Below, piece by piece: positions 1 through 6,124 of a stretch of 28,895 nt of DNA. Every line of letters starts with the position of its first letter. Within the stretch, counting starts at the first letter, position 1. The position numbers and the translations under genes were made by a program. A model generated the notes under the pieces. That model ran no database searches, was not told where the DNA came from, and saw only the letters and a list, made by a program, of their open reading frames with translations. The DNA comes from CAZALT01 sp964485515 (GTDB taxonomy: Bacteria > Actinomycetota > Acidimicrobiia > Acidimicrobiales > Acidimicrobilacustridaceae), in contig CAZALT010000026.1 of the NCBI GenBank assembly GCA_964485515.1, positions 1 to 28,895 of the forward strand, in the 5' to 3' direction.

Positions 1-130
1 CGCGGTCGTGTTCGCCGTCGGCTTCGCCTTCTTCCACCTCATCGAGAAGCCGTGCATCGCCTGGTCTCGCGCCGCCGGACCCGAGACGTCGAGCACCGCC
101 ACGAAGCCACGACCAACACCGCCCTCGTAG
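1..130 (+). CDS. C-terminal end of an acyltransferase-3 family membrane protein (partial)
   Basis: The reading frame is open from base 2 to a TAG at 128-130 and gives 42 residues. The first part reads as the end of a hydrophobic helix (AVVFAVGFAFFHLIEKP). Such a helix followed by an H-x-I-E-K-P signature is typical of the last membrane segment of acyltransferase-3 (OafA/YrhL-like) proteins, which O-acylate sugars or cell-envelope glycans. The remaining tail is polar and rich in Thr and Pro. The rest of the gene lies outside the window, so the substrate cannot be inferred. A strong hairpin at 186-210 probably ends this transcript. Confidence 0.6.
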   Translation, partial: AVVFAVGFAFFHLIEKPCIAWSRAAGPETSSTATKPRPTPPS

Positions 131-185
131 CGCGGTTCCATGCCCATCGAGCGACCGCTCTCTTGAGGCGGCGGGAGATGAAGCC

Positions 186-210
186 GAGCGCCCGGCTTTA
201 CCGGACGCTC
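186..210 (+). terminator. Hairpin terminator after the acyltransferase gene
   Basis: Arms GAGCG-C-CCGG and CCGG-A-CGCTC pair over ten positions with a single C-A mismatch and a CTTTA loop. It lies 56 bases after the stop codon. There is no T-run, as is common for hairpin terminators in high-GC actinobacteria. Confidence 0.5.
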
Positions 211-262
211 CACAACCCTGGTTCCCGTCGGTGCGCTCCGATACCGTTGCCGACACGACATC

Positions 263-281
263 GGAGTGAATCGGTCACTCC
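263..281. promoter_or_regulatory. Perfect 7+7 inverted repeat upstream of the first coiled-coil gene
   Basis: GGAGTGA (263-269) and TCACTCC (275-281) are exact inverted repeats around ATCGG. The palindrome sits inside a 27-bp stretch (256-282) identical to 1488-1514. It ends 31 bases before the ATG at 313. A possible -10 hexamer TACCGT lies at 242-247, which would put the repeat in the 5' UTR. It could be an operator or an RNA hairpin. Confidence 0.6.
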
Positions 282-312
282 CTCCCATCCTCATCCCACC
301 ACCGAGGAACCC

Positions 313-846
313 ATGACCGATCCCGCCACCCGACGTCACCGCATGCTCAACGCGTTCATCGACTCCCACGGAGAAGAGGTCGCCATGGCCCTGTCCGACA
401 ACCTCGCACCCCCCGGCGCCGTCACCCGAGACGAGATGGACGCGGCACTGCACAACCTCCACGTCCAGATCCGCGCCGACCTCGTCGAGCTCGAAGCCCG
501 CACCGACACCAAACTCGTCGCACTCGAAGCGAACCTCACCGCCCACTTCGACGAGAAGCTGACTGCCCAGATCAAAAGCCTCGACAACAAGCTGACTGGC
601 CAGATCAACCAGCTCGACGGCCAGATCCACGGGCTCGACAACAAGCTGACTGCCCAGATCAACAGGCTCGACGGCCAGATCCACGGGCTCGACAAGAAGA
701 TCGACAGGCTCGACAGCCGGATGGACGGACTGGCCGCCACGATCGGCAAGAACGTCAGCGAGTCGCAGAACAGGTTGCTCCTGGCCATGGTCGGCATGTG
801 GATCAGCACCGCCCTCCTCACCGTCGGCGTCGCCCTCGCCACCTGA
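313..846 (+). CDS. Tail-anchored coiled-coil protein, function unknown (177 aa)
   Basis: The start is the ATG at 313, preceded by GAGGAA at a normal ribosome-binding distance. The frame is open further upstream (from 52), but that part does not look protein-like. Residues 1-60 are charged and helical. Residues about 60-145 form a long coiled coil whose core repeats a LDNKLTxQINxLDGQIHG unit twice (54-bp DNA repeat at 580-687). The last 25 residues form one hydrophobic helix (LLLAMVGMWISTALLTVGVALA) that ends at the C-terminus, so the protein should be tail-anchored with the coiled coil in the cytoplasm. Similar coiled-coil-plus-tail layouts occur in DUF1640/CCDC90-like proteins, but I cannot show homology. 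The same layout recurs at 1572-1754 and 3868-4449. Confidence 0.75.
   Translation: MTDPATRRHRMLNAFIDSHGEEVAMALSDNLAPPGAVTRDEMDAALHNLHVQIRADLVELEARTDTKLVALEANLTAHFDEKLTAQIKSLDNKLTGQINQLDGQIHGLDNKLTAQINRLDGQIHGLDKKIDRLDSRMDGLAATIGKNVSESQNRLLLAMVGMWISTALLTVGVALAT
580..687 (+). repeat. Two 54-bp tandem repeats inside the coiled-coil gene
   Basis: Copies at 580-633 and 634-687 are nearly identical and encode 18-residue coiled-coil units. Partial copies flank them on both sides. The repeat is a likely site of length variation between strains. Confidence 0.8.
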
Positions 847-879
847 CCGTCCGGCCACCACCGCCGCCAGAGCGAACCG

Positions 880-1374
880 TCACACGTCGATCTCGCTCTG
901 ACCTCCCGTACCCCACCAACTCGCCGTGAGACGCAGGTTCGGGGTGTCGGCCCGAGGAGCGATCTCCTCGTAGCTGCGCTTGTAGGTGGTCAACGAGATC
1001 TTCCAGTCGTCGCCGACCTTCACGTACTCGTCCTCGTAGAACGCCGCACCCCGGATGGTGAGATCGAACTCGGTGATGATCACCACGTCGTCCATCGCCC
1101 ACGTGCCCGTCGCCGTATCGGGACCGGTGAGATAGATCTCGGGCTGGTGCAGGCGATGCGAGGAGAGGAACCCCTCGGATCCCATCGAGGTGCGCAGGAA
1201 CTCGACGATGGCGTCGCGCCCCTCGTAGCGGTACTTCCCGCCGCTGTACGCCGCGATCGCATCCTCGGTGAAGACGTCGCCGATGTCGTCCCACAGCTTC
1301 TGGTCGACGCAGCGCATGTACTTGTACTTGGCGCGCTTGATCTTCTCGAACTCGAGCAGGTCGGTCAGTTCCAT
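880..1374 (-). CDS. SnoaL/NTF2-like protein (164 aa)
   Basis: The protein begins MELTDLLEFEKIKRAKYKYM and continues with a compact alpha+beta fold of the SnoaL-like/NTF2-like superfamily (SnoaL_4 type). The opening helix, the R-x-x-D segment (RCVDQKLWDD), the G-R-D-AIVEFLR helix and the closing strand around VGDDWKISLTTYKR all fit. In this superfamily the cone-shaped pocket binds steroids, polyketides or other hydrophobic molecules, and members act as isomerases, dehydratases or binding proteins. The ATG at 1374 was chosen over a longer frame (to 1434) because family similarity begins there. A KstR-type palindrome covers the start codon, which fits a role in steroid or lipid breakdown. The exact reaction cannot be told. 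Confidence 0.8.
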   Translation of the reverse strand: MELTDLLEFEKIKRAKYKYMRCVDQKLWDDIGDVFTEDAIAAYSGGKYRYEGRDAIVEFLRTSMGSEGFLSSHRLHQPEIYLTGPDTATGTWAMDDVVIITEFDLTIRGAAFYEDEYVKVGDDWKISLTTYKRSYEEIAPRADTPNLRLTASWWGTGGQSEIDV

Positions 1375-1387
1375 AGAACCCGTTCTA
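1374..1387 (-). promoter_or_regulatory. KstR-type operator at the SnoaL-like gene start
   Basis: TAGAAC-CC-GTTCTA is a perfect 14-bp palindrome and fits the TnnAACnnGTTnnA pattern known for mycobacterial KstR (TetR family, sterol catabolism). It abuts the ATG and includes a TAGAAC that could serve as the -10 element of a leaderless transcript, so repressor binding would block transcription. The regulator identity is inferred from motif shape only. Confidence 0.5.
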
Positions 1388-1494
1388 GTTCTGTCCCTCT
1401 CGACACGTCGTGCAGATCCCGGAGCGGCGCACAAGACCGACCTGGTGATCCAAGGAACCTGTCCGAACCCGCTGGCAGCATCAGCACCGACATC

Positions 1495-1513
1495 GGAGTG
1501 AATCGGTCACTCC
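1495..1513. promoter_or_regulatory. Second copy of the 7+7 inverted repeat
   Basis: GGAGTGA (1495-1501) and TCACTCC (1507-1513) around ATCGG, within 1488-1514, match 256-282 base for base. Sequence outside these 27 bp is not alike, so the element itself appears conserved rather than being part of a larger duplication. It ends 58 bases before the GTG at 1572. Confidence 0.6.
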
Positions 1514-1571
1514 CCGCGTGTTCACCACAACTCCGAGGCGAGCGGTACCGGCCCGGACCAGGGAGATCTCC

Positions 1572-1754
1572 GTGAACCACAGCCAAGATCAGGACCGGCT
1601 CCACGATCGAACTGACCCTGAGCCTCCGACCGATCCGATCGAGAACCTCTCCCAAACCCTCGACCGGCTCGTCAACCGCAACATCGCCGTCATGGCTCTG
1701 CTCGTAGCACTCACCGCGGTCCTGGCCGCCGTCATCATCATCTTCGACATCTGA
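1572..1754 (+). CDS. Small tail-anchored membrane protein (60 aa)
   Basis: A GTG at 1572 is preceded by GGGAG at 1561-1565, which supports it over the ATG at 1518 that lies right beside the palindrome. The N-terminal half is hydrophilic and proline/aspartate rich. A short amphipathic heptad segment (IENLSQTLDRLVNRN) follows, then a single hydrophobic helix (IAVMALLVALTAVLAAVIII) that runs to within three residues of the C-terminus. It looks like a minimal version of the coiled-coil, tail-anchored proteins at 313-846 and 3868-4449, and it shares an upstream palindrome with the first. No known family is recognised. The coding call rests on the membrane helix, the ribosome-binding site and the shared upstream element. 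Confidence 0.6.
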   Translation: MNHSQDQDRLHDRTDPEPPTDPIENLSQTLDRLVNRNIAVMALLVALTAVLAAVIIIFDI

Positions 1755-1767
1755 GCGGTGCAACGAC

Positions 1768-1789
1768 GCTCCGGCATCTGACCGGAAGC
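1768..1789 (+). terminator. Possible hairpin terminator after the 60-aa gene
   Basis: GCTCCGG pairs with CCGG(A)AGC with one bulged A and a seven-base loop, 14 bases after the stop codon. There is no T-run. Confidence 0.35.
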
Positions 1790-1861
1790 CTTCGTGCCAA
1801 CCCGACGACATCGCGACGCCCGAGGGCCGATCCGGGTCGTCGCACCACCGGGGTAGGCGCG

Positions 1862-2566
1862 CTACAGCCCGATGCCGCCGACGCCTGTGCCCGTGCCGCC
1901 GCCGGGGACGCGTCCCTCCGACGGCTGGACCATGACCCAGCCCTGGCCGCCGAAGGCCATCTGGAAGGTCTCGCCCGAGCCCTTGCCGATGAAGGTCTTG
2001 AGGTTCACGTCGGCCTTCACGTTCATCGTCACGCCGCCCGTCCACATGACCACGGCGTTCGGGTCGGCGAACGTGGGCGTCGACACGTCGAGCGTGAGCG
2101 GCGGACCGTCGGTGGTGACCGCCACGTAGCCGGTCCCGGCGAGCCGCACGTTCCACATCCCACCAGCCATCGCCCCCGCGCCGCCCACCCGGTGCACGTC
2201 GCCGTCGATGCTGGCGCTGTGAGCCAAGATGCTCGAACCGTTCACGCTGACGGTGTCGTTCTCCAGGTACATGATCTGGATCTCCTTGCCCATGTCGGCC
2301 AGGAACACCTCACCGGAACCGGTGACGTCCATCAGCTTCTGACCTTCACCCGTCATCTTCTGCTTCACCCACTTCGACGCGCCGCCGGCACCCGCCGACT
2401 CGAACTTGGCATCGCCCTGGTAGGCCACCATGGAGCCGAGCGCGGCCTTGATCGGTCCGTATTGGAGCAGCACCTTGAGCAGCTTCTTGTTCTGCAACGA
2501 GAACGGATCAGCCCCCTCCTTCTCGGCGGCGTCGTGGAGATCGAGAGCGACAGGATGGATCGGCAC
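1862..2566 (-). CDS. AIM24 family protein (234 aa)
   Basis: The product is recognised as an AIM24-family (PF01987) beta-rich protein. It has repeated glycine turns, a section with L-A-D-M-G-K-E-I-Q-I, the F-I-G-K-G-S-G-E-T-F-Q motif and a W-V-M-V-Q-P-S-E end followed by a glycine-rich tail, all typical of this family. The yeast member is mitochondrial; bacterial members are widespread and their molecular role is not settled. The start is a GTG at 2566 with a strong GGAGGAG ribosome-binding site five bases upstream. It is transcribed away from the gene at 2789-3622. A putative -10 TATTGT lies at 2629-2624. Confidence 0.85.
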   Translation of the reverse strand: MPIHPVALDLHDAAEKEGADPFSLQNKKLLKVLLQYGPIKAALGSMVAYQGDAKFESAGAGGASKWVKQKMTGEGQKLMDVTGSGEVFLADMGKEIQIMYLENDTVSVNGSSILAHSASIDGDVHRVGGAGAMAGGMWNVRLAGTGYVAVTTDGPPLTLDVSTPTFADPNAVVMWTGGVTMNVKADVNLKTFIGKGSGETFQMAFGGQGWVMVQPSEGRVPGGGTGTGVGGIGL

Positions 2567-2623
2567 GGGGGTTCTCCTCCGAGAGCTGTGGACGAACAGG
2601 ACGGCCAGGGGCGACCGCCGAGA

Positions 2624-2629
2624 ACAATA
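2624..2629 (-). promoter_or_regulatory. Putative -10 element for the AIM24-like gene
   Basis: TATTGT on the minus strand lies 58 bases before the GTG start. No convincing -35 is seen, so this is a weak call. Confidence 0.3.
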
Positions 2630-2788
2630 GGAGGTGGCGTTCCCCGACGCGTGCGATCCGCCATCCGAACGACCACCGCCAGACGCGGGCGAGACGTCGG
2701 CCGCACCCAGCGACCCTGCTTTCGGTAGGCACGGCCACGTCGAGCCGTTCGCTCACGCGGCGAGCGGGGACTCATCAACCCACGATGG

Positions 2789-3622
2789 TCACCCCGACCC
2801 CCCGGAGCGGGCATGGGCCAAGAACTCGTCGAGGATCGGCTTCGGCGACAACAGGTCGACGCGGCCACCGATCCACTCCGGATGCCACTGCACGCCGAAG
2901 ACGTACGACTCGTCGGCGATGTCGTCACCGGCAACGAAGCGGATCGCTTCCACGATCCCATCGTCGGACGACCGAGCCTCGACCCGCAGCTCGGCCCCCA
3001 GATCCTTCACCCCCTGGTGGTGGACGCTGTTGATCGCCGCACGCGTCACCCCCGGGTACAGCCTCGACAGCCCCGAGCGCGACTCGATCGTCACCCGGTG
3101 GATGTTGTCCTCGTACGCGTCCCAGTCACGGTGCAGCGACGCCCCGGGCTTCTGCGTGCCGATGTCCTGGTAGAGCGACCCGCCGAACGCCGCGTTGATC
3201 AGCTGCAAACCTCGACACACGCCGAGCACCGGCTTGCCCACCTGGACGAAGGCGTCGAGCAGATCCATCTCGTAGCGGTCGCGCACGGCGTCGCCCTCCC
3301 ACGACGACTTCAGCGGCTCCTCGCCGTACGAGCGCGGGCACAGGTCGGACCCACCGGACAGCACGAGGCCGTCGAGATCCTCAGCCCAGTCCCGCACCGT
3401 CGGACCCACCCCGGCCTCGGTGGGGATCACGTAGGTGAGCGCACCGCCCTCGGCCAGCCAGTGGCACATCGACTCGTCGACGTAGAGCAGGGTCTTGCCC
3501 TTGAACACGTCGCGGGCGGGGTCGGCGTGGAAGAAGCTGGCCGACACCCCGATGCGCGGCGGACGACCTCGGCCACCTGGCCCGACGTCGAACAGCCTCG
3601 TGCTGTCGGCGCCGGCGCTCAC
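2789..3622 (-). CDS. Class I glutamine amidotransferase-like hydrolase, peptidase C26/PuuD type (277 aa)
   Basis: The fold is that of gamma-glutamyl-gamma-aminobutyrate hydrolases (peptidase C26). The nucleophile elbow GVCRGLQLIN has Cys136, the oxyanion segment LVLSGGSDLCP lies at residues 87-96, and the C-terminal VQWHPE holds His247 and Glu249 of the catalytic triad. This family hydrolyses gamma-glutamyl amide bonds in the cytoplasm, for example in putrescine use; no polyamine genes are nearby, so the substrate is open. The chosen start is the GTG at 3622 after a GAGGGG-like ribosome-binding site. The frame stays open to 3823, but the extra residues are not family-like. Confidence 0.85.
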   Translation of the reverse strand: MSAGADSTRLFDVGPGGRGRPPRIGVSASFFHADPARDVFKGKTLLYVDESMCHWLAEGGALTYVIPTEAGVGPTVRDWAEDLDGLVLSGGSDLCPRSYGEEPLKSSWEGDAVRDRYEMDLLDAFVQVGKPVLGVCRGLQLINAAFGGSLYQDIGTQKPGASLHRDWDAYEDNIHRVTIESRSGLSRLYPGVTRAAINSVHHQGVKDLGAELRVEARSSDDGIVEAIRFVAGDDIADESYVFGVQWHPEWIGGRVDLLSPKPILDEFLAHARSGGSG

Positions 3623-3739
3623 CGCCCACCCCTCACGCGACGGCCTCGAACGTCGGTGCGGCACCGACGTCGGGGGGCAAGCAGAACCGGGCATGGGGCA
3701 CCGGCTCAGGCTAGAGCCCAACGGGTTCCACCGAATCCG

Positions 3740-3768
3740 TTGACACACGAACATCTGTTCGCTACGGT
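3740..3768 (+). promoter_or_regulatory. Promoter with an SOS-box-like palindrome
   Basis: TTGACA (3740-3745), a 17-bp spacer and TACGGT (3763-3768) form a good vegetative promoter. Inside the spacer CGAACA-TC-TGTTCG (3748-3761) is a perfect palindrome containing GAAC-N4-GTTC, the core of LexA boxes in Gram-positive bacteria and actinobacteria. The predicted transcript start near 3775 leaves about 90 bases of leader before the ATG at 3868. LexA control is inferred from the motif. Confidence 0.6.
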
Positions 3769-3867
3769 CGCCCCCGATCCTTCCCCGATCGCACATCACC
3801 AACAAGCTCCGCGACACCGGCACGTCACCTGCCGCCGTCGGCCGCGGAATCGAAGGGAAGGACCAAC

Positions 3868-4449
3868 ATGGCGTTCAACGACGACATGGCCGAGGAGATC
3901 CGCCGTAAGCTCGAGACGTTCCTCACCGCCGAACAATCGGAGGCGTTCATGGACGAGCTCAACCGCCCGAGCACCGACGAGCAGTTCGCGGCGCTCCAGG
4001 CCATGCTCACCAGCCGTTTCGACCAGATCGACGCCCGGTTCGACGAGAACGACCGACGTTGGGATGACAACGACCGACGTTGGGATGACAACGAGCGCCG
4101 CTGGGACGAGAACGAGCGCCGCTGGGACGAGAACGAGCGCCGCTGGGAGCAGTGCGACCAGCGGTTCGCCCGCAGCGACATCCGCATGAAGGCCATCGAG
4201 GGCTCCATCGACCTGCTGGCCGAGCGCGACATCATCACCAAGGAGCGGGTCAACGCGATAGGTGCCCAAGTCGAGCTCATCACCGCCAACGTCCAGAACC
4301 TCACCACGGGCATGGACCGCCTGGTCGCCCGGGTCGACGCCAACAACGAGCGCATCGACAAGCTCGCCTACTGGCTCATCGCCGCGGTCATCGCCGTCTT
4401 CACCGCCATCATCGCCGGCATGGGTGCCGCGGCGGCCATCGCCGGCTGA
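3868..4449 (+). CDS. Tail-anchored coiled-coil protein with tryptophan heptads (193 aa)
   Basis: The ATG at 3868 follows an AAGGGAAGGA ribosome-binding site. Residues 1-55 are helical and acidic. Residues 59-100 are six seven-residue repeats of the type D-E-N-E-R-R-W, with tryptophan at the same position in five and phenylalanine in the sixth, as expected of an unusual coiled coil. A further helical segment (about 101-165) has regular I/L/V spacing. The last 27 residues are one hydrophobic helix (YWLIAAVIAVFTAIIAGMG plus an alanine-rich end), giving a tail anchor. There is no catalytic motif. Its promoter has a GAAC-N4-GTTC palindrome, so expression may rise on DNA damage. It shares its layout, though not obvious sequence, with the proteins at 313-846 and 1572-1754. 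Confidence 0.8.
   Translation: MAFNDDMAEEIRRKLETFLTAEQSEAFMDELNRPSTDEQFAALQAMLTSRFDQIDARFDENDRRWDDNDRRWDDNERRWDENERRWDENERRWEQCDQRFARSDIRMKAIEGSIDLLAERDIITKERVNAIGAQVELITANVQNLTTGMDRLVARVDANNERIDKLAYWLIAAVIAVFTAIIAGMGAAAAIAG
4042..4167 (+). repeat. Six 21-bp tandem repeats coding for heptads
   Basis: Units start at 4042, 4063, 4084, 4105, 4126 and 4147. Units 4 and 5 are identical, and neighbours differ by a few bases, mostly silent, which suggests recent in-frame expansion. Confidence 0.9.
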
Positions 4450-4569
4450 CACGCGCCAGGGCCTCGCGGCCGGACCACCACCCCCCGTACCCACGCGCCG
4501 TCCGATCAGATCACCTCGAGCACATCACCTCGAAGTCGTGGCGGCGCTCCCCGTCGGCGCTGACGTCGC

Positions 4570-5157
4570 TCACCCTGCTTCGAGGACGACCGCACGGCTC
4601 TGGCGCACCCGCACCAAGACGACGACGGCGAACACGATCAGCGTGCTGGCGTAGCCGATGAGGGCGTAGTCGACGATCGTGACGCCGTAGGCGCCCCACA
4701 CGAGGGCATCGACGATCGCGAGCCGCCACGCGTTCGGTGAGATCCCCCGTAGGTCGTCCGACCGCAGCGCGACCCACACCTGGGGGCCGAACTGCACGAC
4801 GACCGCCAGGCCCAGCACGGCCCCGAGCGATCCGCCGAGCCAGGCGATGGCGATCACGGCGAGCCACAGCCCCGCCCCGACGAGGTCCCGGCGGGTCGTC
4901 TCGTCACGCAGGAGCAGAACCGTCCACAGCGCCAACGGAAAGGCCGGAAGCGACACCAACCAGATGGGCACCGAACCCTGGCTCAGCCCGTAGACGAACC
5001 AGGCCAGCTCGGTGAGCGCGATGTTCAGCGCGGCCAGAGGCGAGACCCCGTCAGGGATGCCCGTGCGGGCCAGCCGCACCGGCTGCGGGATGAGCCGGAC
5101 GATGAAGGTGACGACCGCGACCCAGCCCAGCGCATCGGACAGATCGAGATCGGGCAT
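4570..5157 (-). CDS. PQ-loop/SWEET-like membrane protein with two three-helix repeats (195 aa)
   Basis: Seven hydrophobic helices can be placed: 8-28, 42-60, 63-84, 92-108, 111-131, 142-161 and 164-184. The first helix of each triplet ends in a Pro-Gln pair (IPQP at 23-26, GPQV at 124-127), and each is followed by a matching loop (TGIPDGVSP and DDLRGISP). This is an internal duplication of the SemiSWEET/PQ-loop unit joined by one extra helix, a 3-1-3 layout. Family members carry sugars, amino acids or other small solutes down a gradient. The substrate is not deducible. The ATG start at 5157 has only a weak ribosome-binding site. The gene converges with the one ending at 4449. Confidence 0.75.
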   Translation of the reverse strand: MPDLDLSDALGWVAVVTFIVRLIPQPVRLARTGIPDGVSPLAALNIALTELAWFVYGLSQGSVPIWLVSLPAFPLALWTVLLLRDETTRRDLVGAGLWLAVIAIAWLGGSLGAVLGLAVVVQFGPQVWVALRSDDLRGISPNAWRLAIVDALVWGAYGVTIVDYALIGYASTLIVFAVVVLVRVRQSRAVVLEAG

Positions 5158-5230
5158 CGCTCAAGCCTAAGGAGACCGACGCCAGACGTTGCCACCCAGC
5201 GCGGGTCGTTGGACACATCGTGTGATCGCT

Positions 5231-5244
5231 GCCCCTGATGGGGC
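5231..5244 (-). terminator. Short hairpin downstream of the HdeD-like gene
   Basis: GCCCC-TGAT-GGGGC forms a perfect five-pair stem about 75 bases after the HdeD-like stop and before the SWEET-like gene. No T-run follows it. Confidence 0.3.
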
Positions 5245-5275
5245 ACGGATGGATGTCCGGACCAGACGCCGCCGC

Positions 5276-5325
5276 GTCAGGCCAACTCGGTCAGGCCAAC
5301 TCGGTCAGGCCACCGCGGTCAGGCC
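5276..5325 (-). repeat. Four 14-bp-spaced repeats across the HdeD-like stop codon
   Basis: GTCAGGCC occurs at exactly 14-bp spacing at 5276, 5290, 5304 and 5318 (plus strand), and the two middle spacers match. The last copy contains the TGA stop of the HdeD-like gene, so each unit offers another in-register stop-like sequence. Confidence 0.85.
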
Positions 5326-5891
5326 GCGGCGACGTCGTGCTCGGCCTTGCCCAACTGGTAGCCGATCCAGAGCAGCAGCACGCCGAAGAAGAGGAAGTAC
5401 AGGCCCACGAGCACGACGAGGACCCACACGGTGGCCGTCGGCCAGGCCAGCACCACGAGACCGGCGAGGATCGAGATGGCGGCCCGCACCAGGTACCCGG
5501 TCTTCAGACCCGAGTCCTTCGGGACCTGGAACGAGAGGTAGACCGAGATCACCCCGGCCACCAGGAGCTCGATGCCGAACAGCAGCACCAACACCCACAC
5601 GGTGATCTCCGGCCAGAACACGACGACCAAGCCGATGATCAGGTCGAGGATGCCCCGGGCGAGCAGGATCCCCCAGTAGCCCAGGTCACGGGAGCCCAGG
5701 GCCTCGACGATGTGGGCGACACCGGTGATGACCAGCCCGATGCCGACCAGGATCGCCACGACCTTGATCGTGCCCCTCGGCCAGAACAGCACGACAAGAC
5801 CGACGACGGCGAGCAGGACCCCGCCGAGATACGCGGCGAGCTTGCTGGTGCGCAGGAACGCGAACTGCTCCGCAGGATTGATCGATGCCAT
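5319..5891 (-). CDS. HdeD-like (DUF308) membrane protein (190 aa)
   Basis: Six hydrophobic helices are arranged as three pairs. Each pair carries a V-V-x-F/A-W-P turn followed by a long valine/leucine helix (VVLFWPRGTIK, VVVFWPEITVW, VVLAWPTATVW), the hallmark of HdeD/DUF308 proteins. In enterobacteria HdeD is linked to acid resistance at high cell density; in actinobacteria the role is unknown. The ATG at 5891 has a GGAGGT ribosome-binding site eight bases upstream. The C-terminal tail (GKAEHDVAAA) is short and polar. The stop codon is embedded in a 14-bp tandem repeat. It is a single-gene unit with about 230 bases of featureless sequence upstream. Confidence 0.85.
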   Translation of the reverse strand: MASINPAEQFAFLRTSKLAAYLGGVLLAVVGLVVLFWPRGTIKVVAILVGIGLVITGVAHIVEALGSRDLGYWGILLARGILDLIIGLVVVFWPEITVWVLVLLFGIELLVAGVISVYLSFQVPKDSGLKTGYLVRAAISILAGLVVLAWPTATVWVLVVLVGLYFLFFGVLLLWIGYQLGKAEHDVAAA

Positions 5892-6124
5892 GAGGTGTAC
5901 CTCCGTGCTTCATCGCACAGGAGCGGGCGCTCCACAGTCGAGACGTTACGCCGGAAAGGATCCCCCCTCGGGGACCTCCGACCGTCGAGCACCGTTCACG
6001 ACACGACTCGACCAGATCGGGTCCGCGGGCCCTCCAACCACGCCGCGCCTTTCAACGTGAGCCACGGCCTCGGTTCGACCTCACACGGGGGGGAATCCCC
6101 ACCGCCGACCAGCCTTGCGTCCCG

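Noticed and set aside
52..312. Open frame in front of the first coiled-coil gene
   Set aside because: It crosses the terminator hairpin and the palindrome, and its residues look random. The ATG at 313 has a ribosome-binding site.
4510..4533. Two ATCACCTCGA copies 14 bp apart
   Set aside because: Only two copies in a convergent intergenic region, with no clear function.
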